The position numbers were made by a program, and so were the translations under genes. Source: Alphaproteobacteria bacterium (GTDB taxonomy: Bacteria; Pseudomonadota; Alphaproteobacteria; Micropepsales; Micropepsaceae). Taken from it: a DNA stretch of 64,000 nt. Below the pieces are notes generated by a model. That model had not been told where the DNA came from, did not search any database, and saw only the letters and a list, made by a program, of their open reading frames with translations. Numbering within the stretch: the stretch's first letter is position 1; each line of letters begins with the position of its first letter. This document shows, one piece after another, positions 29,499 through 39,254 of the stretch. The stretch covers positions 1 through 64,000 of the forward strand of contig JAJPIX010000009.1 in the NCBI GenBank assembly GCA_021324545.1. Direction: 5' to 3'.

Positions 29499-30790
29499 GG
29501 CGCGGCCTTTCTTTCCGCGGCCGCAGGCGCCCGATCGATCGCAAAGCCGTTCTTCCAGATGCGCGCGATGTCGAGCGTATCGGAGATGTCTTTGGCGGGA
29601 TTGCCGTTGACCAGAAGAAGATCGGCGCGACAGCCCGCCGCTATGCGGCCGCGGTCGCCGAGGTGGAAAATCCGCGCGGGCAATCCGGTGGCGGCGTTCA
29701 GCGCTTCTTCCGGCGTGAAGCCCGCCATCACCAGAATCTGCAATTCCTCGTGCAGCGAAGCCCCGTGCGCGGTGGCCGGATTGGGCGCATCGGTTCCCGC
29801 CAAGAGCGGAATGCCCGCCGCGTGCAGCGCCCTGGTGTTGGCAAGCGCGTTGCGGAAGAATTGCGGAAAGGTTTTCGCCTCCGATGCCTGAAGCGTCTGC
29901 TTCTGGAACGGCGACAGGTAGGGCGCAACGCGCGGATCAGCCGCAAGAGCCTTCGCAAGCCCGGCCCCGGACGCACCGGCCCACACATCGTCGGTTGTTT
30001 CCACGAACACATGGCGCGATTTCGCCAGCGCGACGAACGAGGCATCGGCCCTGGCGTCCACGAACATGTGCGCAAGCCCGTCTGCGCCGCAGGCAATCGC
30101 TTCCCTTGCCGCCCATTCGGCCTGCGCATGGACAATGGCCGCAAGACGGTCGCTGTGGGCGGCGGCGACGACCGCGCACACTTCATCGCGCGAGAGCGTG
30201 GGCATGGTGCGCTTGCCGCCATATTCCGAAAGATCCTCGATGAAGACCTTGATGTAGTCGGAGCCTTCGGCGGCGCGCGCATCCACGAAGGCTTTGGCAT
30301 CCGCCGCGCGCGCCAGCGTGGGCACGGTCTTGCGCATCTCGGGCCGCATCATTCCGAGCGGCGCTCCGCCCGGCACGGTGACGCCAAGGCCCGCCGCCCA
30401 GGTGTCGGCCTGCGCCGTTCGTGCAAGCGACAGGCGCTGCGCCTTCCAGTGCGCGAAATCGCGCGCCAGATCGAACATGTCGAGCTCTGTCGTCACGCCG
30501 AAGCGCAACGCGTCGTTTTGCGCGCCGGGAAAGACATGCACATGGGAATCGATCAGCCCGGGAAGCAGCGTCTTGCCCGCGCCGTCGATCACCGGAAGGC
30601 CCGGGGGAATGGCTGCATCGGCGCCCACGGCCGCAATGCGCCCGTTTTCCACGATCACGTTGGCGCGCGGAATGAACTTGTCCCCGTCGAACACGCGCAC
30701 GTTGCGAATCGCAAAGCTGTTGGCCGATTCCGCCGCCGCGCCGTTGACGCAAAAAAGAACTGCCAAAATTGCCGAAAGAACGATCCGCAT
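29495..30790 (-). CDS. amidohydrolase family protein
   Basis: Signal peptide at MRIVLSAILAVLF; TLLPGLIDSHVHVF, GVTTELDM, PLLAGTDAPNPATAHG; stop overlaps next start by 4 nt. Confidence 0.9.
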   Translation of the reverse strand: MRIVLSAILAVLFCVNGAAAESANSFAIRNVRVFDGDKFIPRANVIVENGRIAAVGADAAIPPGLPVIDGAGKTLLPGLIDSHVHVFPGAQNDALRFGVTTELDMFDLARDFAHWKAQRLSLARTAQADTWAAGLGVTVPGGAPLGMMRPEMRKTVPTLARAADAKAFVDARAAEGSDYIKVFIEDLSEYGGKRTMPTLSRDEVCAVVAAAHSDRLAAIVHAQAEWAAREAIACGADGLAHMFVDARADASFVALAKSRHVFVETTDDVWAGASGAGLAKALAADPRVAPYLSPFQKQTLQASEAKTFPQFFRNALANTRALHAAGIPLLAGTDAPNPATAHGASLHEELQILVMAGFTPEEALNAATGLPARIFHLGDRGRIAAGCRADLLLVNGNPAKDISDTLDIARIWKNGFAIDRAPAAAERKAAP

Positions 30791-30898
30791 CCTGCTCCTC
30801 CGTCCCAGGCAGGAGATGGGGCGCTGGCGGCTGCGCCTCAAGCCGGGGCGGCGGAAAATGGCGCAAGCCGTGCACAGGACGGCATGAGCCGTGCGCTG

Positions 30899-31636
30899 TC
30901 AGGCGCCCGGAAGGCCAAGCCTTGTGCGCAGCCGGTCGCCATAGGTGCGGCTTGAGAGGAGCCTGGTGCCGTTTTTCAGAATCACGTCGCAATCGCCGTT
31001 GCGGCGCGCGGCAAGCGACTTCACCCGGTCGAGCCGGACGATGACGCCCTTGTGGATGCGCGCAAATTCGCCCGGATCGAGCTCGGGCTCGAGCTCGTTC
31101 AGCGTGCCGCGGATGAGATGCACCTCCTTGCCGGCATGCACGCACAGGTAATGGCCCGCGACATCGATGTAGTCCACATCGGCGGTCGCCACGACGTCGG
31201 TGCGGCCCTTTTCCCTTATGGCGAGGCGTTTCAGGTATTCGCGCGGCCGCGCATCGGCCCCGCGCCGGTGCGCAAGCTCGCCGCGGGCCCGGTTGAGCGC
31301 GCGCGCGAAACGAGCGCGGTCGAAGGGCTTGGCAAGATAGTCGAGTGCGTTGACCTCGAACGCATGAATCGCCTTGTCGTCATGGGCGGTGAGATAGATC
31401 ACCACCGGCCGCACGTTTTCCGGCAGGCGCCGGACAATCTCGAACCCGTCGAAATCGGGAAGCTGCACATCGAGGAAAACAAGATCGGGGGAAAGCGCCG
31501 CGATGGCGCGCACCGCCTCTGCGCCGTTTGCGGATTCGCCCACCACCTCGACATCCGGTTCGTCCTTCAGATAAAGCCGCACCCGTTCGCGCGCGAGCGG
31601 CACATCGTCCACGATGAGGGCGCGGATGGGCGTCAT
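30899..31636 (-). CDS. LytTR family response regulator
   Basis: IRALIVDDVPLARERVRLYL, VFLDVQLPDFDG, LAKPFD; C-term LytTR domain (VDYIDVAGHYLCVHAG...ARIHKGVIVRLD). Confidence 0.94.
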   Translation of the reverse strand: MTPIRALIVDDVPLARERVRLYLKDEPDVEVVGESANGAEAVRAIAALSPDLVFLDVQLPDFDGFEIVRRLPENVRPVVIYLTAHDDKAIHAFEVNALDYLAKPFDRARFARALNRARGELAHRRGADARPREYLKRLAIREKGRTDVVATADVDYIDVAGHYLCVHAGKEVHLIRGTLNELEPELDPGEFARIHKGVIVRLDRVKSLAARRNGDCDVILKNGTRLLSSRTYGDRLRTRLGLPGA

Positions 31637-32703
31637 GGCCGCGCCTCGGCGAAGGGAATTTCGATGCGCGCCACGCAGTCGTGCCCGGAGCGCGCGAGCG
31701 ACAGCCGCCAGGATTCCCCATAAAGCACCCGCAGCCTTTCGCGCACATTGGCAAGGCCGATGCCCGCGCCGGAAGACGCGCCTTGCGCCGGCGGCAGCGG
31801 ATTTGCGACGCAGAGCACGAGCGTCTGGCCTTCCCGGGCGGCCGAAAGCGAAAGAAGGCCGCCCTTGGGCAGCTTTGCGATGCCGTGCGCTATGGCATTT
31901 TCCACAAGCGGCTGGAGAATCATGGCCGGCACGGCCGCATCCCAGACGGAGGCTTCGATGCCGAACCGGACATCCATCTGGCCGGGCATCAGGAGCTGAT
32001 GGATTTCCAGATAATCCTTCACGAATCCGATTTCGCTGCGCAGCGGGACAAATTGCGGCCGTTCCTTCAGCGTGCCGCGCAGCAGATCGCTCAGTTGCGT
32101 GAGCGCGGCATCGGCTTTTTCCGGATCGCGGTAGCCCAGCGCGGAGATGGCGTTGAGCGTGTTGAACAGGAAATGCGGATTGAGCTGGGCTTCGAGCGCG
32201 CGCAATTCGGCGCGGGCCAGCAGCCTTTCGCGCGCCCGGTAGCGTTCGAAATAGGCAAGCGCCTGTCCGATGGCCACGACCGCGACATAGGTGGGAATCG
32301 AATAGAACGAGGTGATGAAGGCCGCATTCAGCAGCGCCGGCGCATCCGCCGCCCGGATGACGAAATGCTGGCTGATCAGCAAGACGCCAAGGACCGTGCC
32401 CGCCAGCGTCGTCAGCGGAACCACAGCCACACCGATCAGCGCATGGATCAGGACCGGCCGGAAAATCGCCCGCTCGCTGACGGCAAAACGCCGGCCGAGC
32501 CGGAGCAGGAGCGGGGTGACCGCCATCCACGGCACAAAGCCCAGAAGCACATAGAGGAAAATCGAAGGCGGGCTTTCGCCGGGGCCGCGCGACATCATCT
32601 GCTGCACGGCAATGGTCGGCGGCGTCCAGGCAAGCGCCACCAGCATCCAGGCGGCGACAATCACGGCCGCGGCCCGCAAAACCCTTCGCGCGCCCATGCT
32701 CAT
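31633..32703 (-). CDS. LytS/YehU-type sensor histidine kinase
   Basis: ALEAQLNPHFLFNTLNAISALGYRDPEKAD, MILQPLVENAIAHGI; ATGA overlap with LytTR regulator. Confidence 0.92.
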   Translation of the reverse strand: MSMGARRVLRAAAVIVAAWMLVALAWTPPTIAVQQMMSRGPGESPPSIFLYVLLGFVPWMAVTPLLLRLGRRFAVSERAIFRPVLIHALIGVAVVPLTTLAGTVLGVLLISQHFVIRAADAPALLNAAFITSFYSIPTYVAVVAIGQALAYFERYRARERLLARAELRALEAQLNPHFLFNTLNAISALGYRDPEKADAALTQLSDLLRGTLKERPQFVPLRSEIGFVKDYLEIHQLLMPGQMDVRFGIEASVWDAAVPAMILQPLVENAIAHGIAKLPKGGLLSLSAAREGQTLVLCVANPLPPAQGASSGAGIGLANVRERLRVLYGESWRLSLARSGHDCVARIEIPFAEARP

Positions 32704-32722
32704 GGGGCGCCTCTTAGCCCGG

Positions 32723-34009
32723 TCAGCCGGTGTTGGAAAGTTCCAGCACGTCTTCGAAGGTGCGAAGGCCCGGCCGCGGCGCATTCACCAGCACGGCCAT
32801 GTTGCCGGGCAGATGTTCGTTCTTCCACATCTTGGTGTGGGCGCGCGGAATATCGGCCCAGGGAAAGACTTCCGACATGCACGGATCAAGTCTGCGTTCC
32901 AGCATGAGCTTGTTGGCCTGCGCGGCCTGATAGAGATTGGCGAAATGCGAGCCCTGGATGCGCTTCTGCCGCATCCAGACATAGCGCGCATCGAAGGAGA
33001 GATTGTAGCCCGTGGTGCCGGCGCAGAACACCACCATGCCGCCGCGCTTCACCACGAGACAGGACACCGGAAACGTCTGTTCGCCGGGATGTTCGAACAC
33101 CATGTCCACATCGTTGCCTTTGCCGGTGATGTCCCAGATGGCCTTGCCGAACCTGCGCGCTTCCTTCGCCCACGCATCGTACTGGGGCGTGCCCACTTTC
33201 GGCATCGGCCCCCAGCAGGAAAATTCCTTCCGGTTGATCACGCCTTTTGCGCCCAGCTCCAGCACGAAATCGCGCTTGGATTCGTCGGAGATGACGCCGA
33301 TGGCGTTGGCGCCGGAGACCGCGCAAAGCTGGACGGCGAAAGATCCCAGGCCCCCGCTAGCACCCCAGATGAGCACGTTGTGGCCGGGCCTGAGGATATG
33401 GGGCCGGTGTCCGAAGAACATCCGGTAGGTGGTGGCGAGCGTGAGCGTGTAGCAGGCCGATTCTTCCCAGGTGAGATGCCTGGGCCGCGGCATGAGCTGA
33501 CGGTCCTGCACGCGCGCAAATTGCGCGAACGAGCCATCGGGCGTTTCGTAGCCCCAGATGCGCTGGCTGGGCGAGAACATGGGATCGCCGCCGTTGCATT
33601 CTTCGTCGTCGCCATCGTCCTGATTGCAGTGGACGACGACTTCGTCGCCGACTTTCCAGCGCGTGACCTTCGAGCCCGTGGCCCACACGATGCCCGCCGC
33701 ATCCGAGCCTGCGATGTGATAGGGATTCCGGTGGCCGTCGATCGGCGAAACCGGCGTGCCCAGGCCCGCCCACACGCCGTTGTAATTGACGCCCGCCGCC
33801 ATCACGAGAATGAGCACATCGTGGGAATCGAGCGCCCATGTGGGCACGATCTCGATCTTCATCGCCTGTTCGGGCGGACCGTGGCGTTCCTTGCGGATTG
33901 TCCAGGCATACATCTGCCTTGGCACATGCCCGAGCGGCGGAATTTCGCCGATCTCGTAAAGGTCCTTGTACACGGCAAGGGCAGGCTTGGCTTCGGCGGA
34001 TGACGGCAT
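32723..34009 (-). CDS. ccr: crotonyl-CoA carboxylase/reductase
   Basis: 428 aa MDR protein; HVPRQMYAWTIRKERHGPPEQAMKIEIV...CNQDDGDDEECNGGDPMFSPSQRIWGYETPDGSFAQF. Confidence 0.95.
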   Translation of the reverse strand: MPSSAEAKPALAVYKDLYEIGEIPPLGHVPRQMYAWTIRKERHGPPEQAMKIEIVPTWALDSHDVLILVMAAGVNYNGVWAGLGTPVSPIDGHRNPYHIAGSDAAGIVWATGSKVTRWKVGDEVVVHCNQDDGDDEECNGGDPMFSPSQRIWGYETPDGSFAQFARVQDRQLMPRPRHLTWEESACYTLTLATTYRMFFGHRPHILRPGHNVLIWGASGGLGSFAVQLCAVSGANAIGVISDESKRDFVLELGAKGVINRKEFSCWGPMPKVGTPQYDAWAKEARRFGKAIWDITGKGNDVDMVFEHPGEQTFPVSCLVVKRGGMVVFCAGTTGYNLSFDARYVWMRQKRIQGSHFANLYQAAQANKLMLERRLDPCMSEVFPWADIPRAHTKMWKNEHLPGNMAVLVNAPRPGLRTFEDVLELSNTG

Positions 34010-34071
34010 GGATTCCCCGCAAGTCAGGCGATCAGATAATTCGTCAGTCTAGCCTGCGATCCATGCGGCAG

Positions 34072-34114
34072 TGCAAGATGGATTTTGCATTGCAGCAGAG
34101 ATTTTTGTAATCTC
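34072..34114. promoter_or_regulatory. candidate operator region upstream of ccr
   Basis: TGCAA (34072) and TTGCA (34085, 34090) half-sites, then GAGATT-N5-AATCTC inverted repeat (34098-34114). Confidence 0.4.
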
Positions 34115-34173
34115 TTTGTGGAGAGCAGCTGTAACCGGCAACTAGATTACATGTGATTGGCAACATGGGTCAT

Positions 34174-34482
34174 TTAATGACCGAACGGTTTTCGCCGGGG
34201 CCCGAAGGCCGGCCGCTTTTTGCCACGCGCCTTGGCCGCGATTTCCTTCACCTTGACCGCCTGAAGGACCGAAAGCGAGGCATGCGCCGGACCTTTTTCC
34301 GCATCGCGAAATGCCCGTCCATATTTCTCCACACGGGCCTCCACCGAGCCCAGGAATTCGCCTTCCCAATCCGAAAGCCTGGCGCCGGACTCTTCGGCGG
34401 CGCGGCGCGCACGCCGGAGCGCGCGAAGGGCGGCGCGTTTGGCGCGGGCGCGATTATCCTTTGGCCTGGCTTTGAACCCCAT
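34174..34482 (-). CDS. small basic conserved hypothetical protein
   Basis: 102 aa; MGFKARPKDNRARAKRAALRALRRARRAAEESGARLSDWEGEFLGSV. Confidence 0.65.
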   Translation of the reverse strand: MGFKARPKDNRARAKRAALRALRRARRAAEESGARLSDWEGEFLGSVEARVEKYGRAFRDAEKGPAHASLSVLQAVKVKEIAAKARGKKRPAFGPRRKPFGH

Positions 34483-34511
34483 TGCGACTCAAATGTTAGC
34501 ATCGGCGCCCG

Positions 34512-36455
34512 ATGACGCGCGACAAGCCCTGGATCTTCCGCACCTATGCCGGCCATACAAGCGCGGCCCGGTCGAACGCGCTTTACCGGGCCAACCTGGC
34601 CAAGGGGCAGACCGGGCTTTCGGTGGCCTTCGATCTGCCCACCCAGCTTGGCTACGACAGCGATCATCCGCTTGCGAAAGGCGAAGTCGGAAAGGTCGGC
34701 GTGCCGGTTTCGCATCTGGGCGACATGCGCGCGCTGTTCGATTCCATTCCGCTCGAGCGCATGAACACATCCATGACGATCAACGCCACGGCGGCTTGGC
34801 TTCTGGCGCTCTACGTCGCGCTGGCCGACGAGCATGGCATCGGTCGCGCGAAGCTTTCCGGGACCACGCAGAACGACATCATCAAGGAATATCTCGCGCG
34901 CGGCACCCATATCTTTCCGCCGGAGCCATCCTTGCGGCTGACGACCGATGTGATCGCGTTTGCCGCGCGCGAAATGCCCAGGTGGAACCCCGTCAATTTC
35001 TGCTCCTATCACCTTCAGGAGGCGGGGGCGGAGCCGATCGAGGAAGCGGCGTTCGCGCTTTCGGCGGCGATTGCGGTGCTGGATGCGGCGCGGGCGAAAA
35101 TCGCGCGCGCGGAATTTCCCAAGGCGGTGGGGCGCATTTCCTTTTTCGTCAATTCCGGCACGAAATTCATCACCGAAATCTGCAAATTGCGCGCGATGGC
35201 CGAAGTTTGGGACGAATTGTGCGAAACGCGCTACGGCGTGACCGATCCGCATGATCGGCTGTTCCGCTATGGCGTGCAGGTGAATTCGCTGGGGCTTGCG
35301 GAGCAGCAGCCGGAAAACAACGTCTATCGCATCCTCTTCGCCATGCTCGGGGTCACGCTTTCGAAAAGGGCGCGCGCCCGCGCGGTGCAGCTGCCGGCCT
35401 GGAACGAGGCGCTCGGGCTGCCAAGGCCGTGGGACCAGCAATGGTCGCTGCGGCTTCAGCAGATCGCCGCCTTCGAGACCGACATGCTGGAATATGACGA
35501 CATCTTCGACGGTTCGAACGCGATCGGCGAGAAAACGGCGTTCTTCGCGCGCGAAATCCGCAAGGAAATCGCGCGCATCGAAACGCTGGGCGGCGCGGCG
35601 GGAGAACCTGCGCTGGAATACATGAAGGAGCGGCTCGTCGCCGCCAACACCGCGCGCATCGAGGCCATCGAGCGGGGCGAAGAGGTTCGCGTGGGCGTCA
35701 ACGCCTTCACCGAAACCGAACCTTCGCCGCTGACGCAAGGCCGCGGCCATTTCGTGGTGGTGGACGAGAAGGCGCAAGCCCGCCAGGTGGAACAGCTCAG
35801 GGCCTGGCGCGCCGCCCGCGACGAAGCCGGAACCCGGCGCGCGCTGCAGGCGCTGGAGGAGGCGGCCAAAACCGGCGCGAACATCATGCCGGCATCCATC
35901 GAATGTGCGAAGGCGGGCGCCACGACCGGCGAATGGGCCGACAGGTTGCGCCGCGTTTTCGGCGAATATCGCGCGCCCACCGGTGTCGCAGCGCGCGCGC
36001 CCGTGCGCAACGACGAAAGGATTGCAGCGCTGCGCAATGCTGTCGAAGCGTGGTCGAAAATTCACGGCCGGGCGCCGCGGCTGATGGTGGCAAAGCCCGG
36101 CCTGGACGGCCATTCCAACGGCGCCGAGCAGATCGCCATCCGCGCGCGGGACGCAGGCATGGACGTGACCTACAACGGCATCCGCTTTGCGCCGGACGAA
36201 ATCGTGGCAGCCGCGCACGAGGCCAGGCCCGACGTGATCGGCCTTTCGATCCTGTCGGGAAGCCACATGATGCTGGCGCGCGAAGTGGCGGCGCGGCTGA
36301 AGGCTCGCGGGCTGGACGAAGTGAAACTCGTGGCCGGCGGCATCATCCCGCAGGAAGAAGAAGCGGCACTGAAATCGGCGGGCATTTCGGCCGTGTTCGG
36401 CCCCAAGGACTTCGACCTCAACGCGATCATCCGGACAATTCTGTCGCTCGCGTAA
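34512..36455 (+). CDS. ecm: ethylmalonyl-CoA mutase (MeaA/Ecm-type B12-dependent mutase)
   Basis: 647 aa; IFRTYAGHTSAARSNALYR, SVAFDLPTQLGYDSDHP, single-chain with B12 domain PRLMVAKPGLDGHSNGAEQIA; adjacent to ccr. Confidence 0.92.
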   Translation: MTRDKPWIFRTYAGHTSAARSNALYRANLAKGQTGLSVAFDLPTQLGYDSDHPLAKGEVGKVGVPVSHLGDMRALFDSIPLERMNTSMTINATAAWLLALYVALADEHGIGRAKLSGTTQNDIIKEYLARGTHIFPPEPSLRLTTDVIAFAAREMPRWNPVNFCSYHLQEAGAEPIEEAAFALSAAIAVLDAARAKIARAEFPKAVGRISFFVNSGTKFITEICKLRAMAEVWDELCETRYGVTDPHDRLFRYGVQVNSLGLAEQQPENNVYRILFAMLGVTLSKRARARAVQLPAWNEALGLPRPWDQQWSLRLQQIAAFETDMLEYDDIFDGSNAIGEKTAFFAREIRKEIARIETLGGAAGEPALEYMKERLVAANTARIEAIERGEEVRVGVNAFTETEPSPLTQGRGHFVVVDEKAQARQVEQLRAWRAARDEAGTRRALQALEEAAKTGANIMPASIECAKAGATTGEWADRLRRVFGEYRAPTGVAARAPVRNDERIAALRNAVEAWSKIHGRAPRLMVAKPGLDGHSNGAEQIAIRARDAGMDVTYNGIRFAPDEIVAAAHEARPDVIGLSILSGSHMMLAREVAARLKARGLDEVKLVAGGIIPQEEEAALKSAGISAVFGPKDFDLNAIIRTILSLA

Positions 36456-36665
36456 GGTTCAGGCCGTTTTCCGGACAGCCTGCATCGGAGTTTGCCGTTT
36501 GAACGCATGCGCCATGCGCAGTACCGATTGTGGCAGCGATTGCCGCAATGTTTCCCCAATCTCGCTCATAACGACTTGTTTACTATGACCGTCTCCGGAA
36601 GGGAGATTCACGGAAAAATCCAGAACGGCGCTGAGGGGCGGCCGCGAAGCTGGGGGAGCGGAACC

Positions 36666-37844
36666 ATGGTGGCCTATCGCAAGCTCGACGACGACGAACC
36701 GGAGGAGACTTCGGGATCCCATTCACGCGATGGTTGGGGCAGATCCCTGCGCCCCGGCCCGCGCCGGCAGGCGCTTTCCAACGATCTGTTTCACGGGCTT
36801 TCGCCGCAGGAGTTCAACGCGGAAGCCCGCTCGCTGGCCGAGGCCGAGGCCATGACGCCGGAGGTGCGCGAGCGGTTGCGCACGCAGCTGGTGCACCGCC
36901 TCAAGACTCCCGTGGACAAGCCGAGCTGGGGCCCCGACTGGGTGCGCCACGGCGAGCGGACGGCCGCGCCGAGAAGCGGCGAAAGGCGCGGAATTTTCGG
37001 CCGTTTCTTCCGCGCGAACGACAATGACAAGGACGACGGGCCGGCGCTTTCGCCCGCCGAGCAGGACGATGCGCACATCATCGCCCGCAACATGGAGAAG
37101 AGCCGGCAGGTCTATCATTACCGCTGGCTTTACGTTCTGGGCGCGGTGGTGGCGGTTGTGATCGCCTGCCTTGCCATGTTCGTGGACTACCAGATCATCC
37201 GCGGCGATGTGTGGACGCGCGCGCTTGCCAACGAATTCATGGTGGTGCCGGCCAGCCTGCAATCCACGCTCGTCTTCAAGAGCCTGCAGGTGATCTTCGC
37301 GGTGCTGATCGTCCACTTTTTCCTCAAGATCACCGGGGCCTATGGCCGCAATGCGCTCGTGGGCGCGGCCTTTGTGTTCGCCATCGTGATGATCGGGTGC
37401 CTGGGCTATCTTGTGGCCTACAACAACATGCTGGGCGGAACCTCGGCGACGCTGGAACATACGCAGAGCGCGCCGGCGGACAACAGCATCGACCGGCTGT
37501 TTTCGGCCTCGGCTTCGCCTGCGGGTGCGCAATTCAATCCGCCGGCCCATGTCGTGCAGGCGGGCATGCCGTCGCCGAAATCGGACGAATTTTCGCTGCC
37601 GCTGCCCAAAATCTCCGACACGTCGCTGGCCAACGCCGATTCCTGGTTCTGGCTGGCCTTTGCGAGCGTCATTTTCTTCATTGTGACGACGGTGGCGGCC
37701 CTTTACATGCAGTCCACCGAAAACAACATCCGCAATTTCCTGATCGCCCACGATTACACCAATCGCAAGCGTCAGTTTGCGCAGCTGCATCTTCTGGAGC
37801 TGGCCGACCAGGAACAGGGCCGCCGCAGCCCGCGCCTGACCTGA
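36666..37844 (+). CDS. polytopic membrane protein of unknown function
   Basis: ATG 36666 with GGGGGAGCGGAACC upstream; about four TM segments. Confidence 0.7.
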   Translation: MVAYRKLDDDEPEETSGSHSRDGWGRSLRPGPRRQALSNDLFHGLSPQEFNAEARSLAEAEAMTPEVRERLRTQLVHRLKTPVDKPSWGPDWVRHGERTAAPRSGERRGIFGRFFRANDNDKDDGPALSPAEQDDAHIIARNMEKSRQVYHYRWLYVLGAVVAVVIACLAMFVDYQIIRGDVWTRALANEFMVVPASLQSTLVFKSLQVIFAVLIVHFFLKITGAYGRNALVGAAFVFAIVMIGCLGYLVAYNNMLGGTSATLEHTQSAPADNSIDRLFSASASPAGAQFNPPAHVVQAGMPSPKSDEFSLPLPKISDTSLANADSWFWLAFASVIFFIVTTVAALYMQSTENNIRNFLIAHDYTNRKRQFAQLHLLELADQEQGRRSPRLT

Positions 37845-37855
37845 AGGCGAAGCCG

Positions 37856-38578
37856 GTGCGCGTTGTTCTTGCCGTCGTGACCGCGGCTGCCTTCGCAGGC
37901 GGCAGTGCGCTTGCCGTTCCCGCCGTGCGCGCGGCGGCGGGATTGACGCCGGTGGATTACTACACCACCCAGGCGCAGGCGCCCGCCAGGCGCATCGTCA
38001 TCGGCATCGATCTTTCCCGGAGCAATCCGCTGATCGACAACCCCGCCTTCGCCGCGAAAGTGGGCGCACGGGTGGCCGACGAGATCAGGGGGCTTGGCTT
38101 TGCCTCCGAAGTGCATGTGCGCACCTTCGGCAATTACGACGCGACATCCAACAATTTCCACTATGACGCGGTGCTTTCGGTGCGCAATCGCCCCGACTTC
38201 GTGGCCGGCGAAGTGGAAAAGCTGATCGCCGGCACGCCGGTTCTGGTGCGCGAAGGCAAATGGCGCGCACAGGGCACCACAAACATTCTGGCCTTCATGG
38301 ACAATCTTTCGCAGGCCATCGGCTGCGCGGGCCTGCCGACGACGGTGATCCTTGCATCCGACGGCATCGAGGATTCCGAATATGCGCGGCTGCAGGCGCG
38401 CGACGCACATCTGCCAGCCCCTGACGGCAAGCCGTTTGCGGGTTGCGCCGATCTGCAAATTCTGGGTCTGGGCGAAGGCGCGGGCAGCCCCAGCCAGACC
38501 GTGCGGCTGCGCGGGGAATGGGCGAAATGGGCGCGCGCGGCGGGGTTCGGGAGCTTTCAGGGCCTCAATGACTGGTAG
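37856..38578 (+). CDS. secreted vWA-like protein with MIDAS motif
   Basis: GTG 37856; signal peptide; IGIDLSRSNPL (DxSxS), GTTN, ILASDGIEDS; 11 bp after preceding stop. Confidence 0.72.
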   Translation: MRVVLAVVTAAAFAGGSALAVPAVRAAAGLTPVDYYTTQAQAPARRIVIGIDLSRSNPLIDNPAFAAKVGARVADEIRGLGFASEVHVRTFGNYDATSNNFHYDAVLSVRNRPDFVAGEVEKLIAGTPVLVREGKWRAQGTTNILAFMDNLSQAIGCAGLPTTVILASDGIEDSEYARLQARDAHLPAPDGKPFAGCADLQILGLGEGAGSPSQTVRLRGEWAKWARAAGFGSFQGLNDW

Positions 38579-38656
38579 CCCAAGCGCCTGAATTGATTTT
38601 CATTTTTCGGCCTATGCAAAAAATTCTGGCAACCTCTTGAATTAGACGACTCTGTC

Positions 38657-38674
38657 GCATAGAGTAATCTATGC
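38657..38674. promoter_or_regulatory. inverted repeat GCATAGA-N4-TCTATGC
   Basis: Perfect 7-bp arms upstream of the 38700 gene; overlapping ACTCT-N7-AGAGT; CTATGCAAA repeated at 38612 and 38669. Confidence 0.5.
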
Positions 38675-38699
38675 AAACTTCGAGGCGTGAACTCCGACC

Positions 38700-39254
38700 A
38701 TGACAGAGCCATCCCGCAACGAGGCCGCCGACGCCCTGCGCGACATCGAGCAGACGCAGCGCAAGAGCTACTCGGTTTACGGCTACAAATCGGCAGCGCC
38801 CTTTCTCATTCTTTGGGGCGTGCTGTGGATCATCGGCTACGGCACGACAGATTTGTCGCCGCGCTATGCCGGCGATGCCTGGCTTCTGGTCACCGTCGTG
38901 GGCTTTGTGGGCAGCACGCTTCTTGGCATGCGCACCGGCACGGCAGAGCGGCGGCCGTTCAGCTGGCGCATCTTCTTCAGCTGGATCACCGCAATTGTGT
39001 TTTTCTGCGCGATCATCTCCGTGCTGAAGCCCACGAACGGCGCGCAGGTTGGCGCGGTGATTCCGCTGCTTGTGGCATGCGGCTATGTGATTTTGGGAAT
39101 CTGGATCGGCGCGCGCCTGGTCGTTGCCGGCGTCGTGATCGCTGCGCTGACGCTCACCGGCTTCTATTTCCTGCCGCAGCATTTCGGTTTGTGGATGGCC
39201 GCCATCGGCGGGGCCACGCTGATCGGCACAGGTCTTTGGCTGAGGACCGTGTGA
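38700..39254 (+). CDS. polytopic membrane protein
   Basis: 184 aa; several hydrophobic segments; stop overlaps next start (TGATG). Confidence 0.75.
   Translation: MTEPSRNEAADALRDIEQTQRKSYSVYGYKSAAPFLILWGVLWIIGYGTTDLSPRYAGDAWLLVTVVGFVGSTLLGMRTGTAERRPFSWRIFFSWITAIVFFCAIISVLKPTNGAQVGAVIPLLVACGYVILGIWIGARLVVAGVVIAALTLTGFYFLPQHFGLWMAAIGGATLIGTGLWLRTV

Noticed and set aside
26722-29544. 940-aa minus-strand ORF
   Set aside because: Antisense to PBP1A over most of its length, reading out of frame through the CPBP protease; no family signature
34248-36266. 672-aa minus-strand ORF
   Set aside because: Antisense shadow of ethylmalonyl-CoA mutase
37211-37855. Upstream part of the 455-aa ORF
   Set aside because: Out-of-frame overlap with the membrane protein; the exported protein starts at GTG 37856
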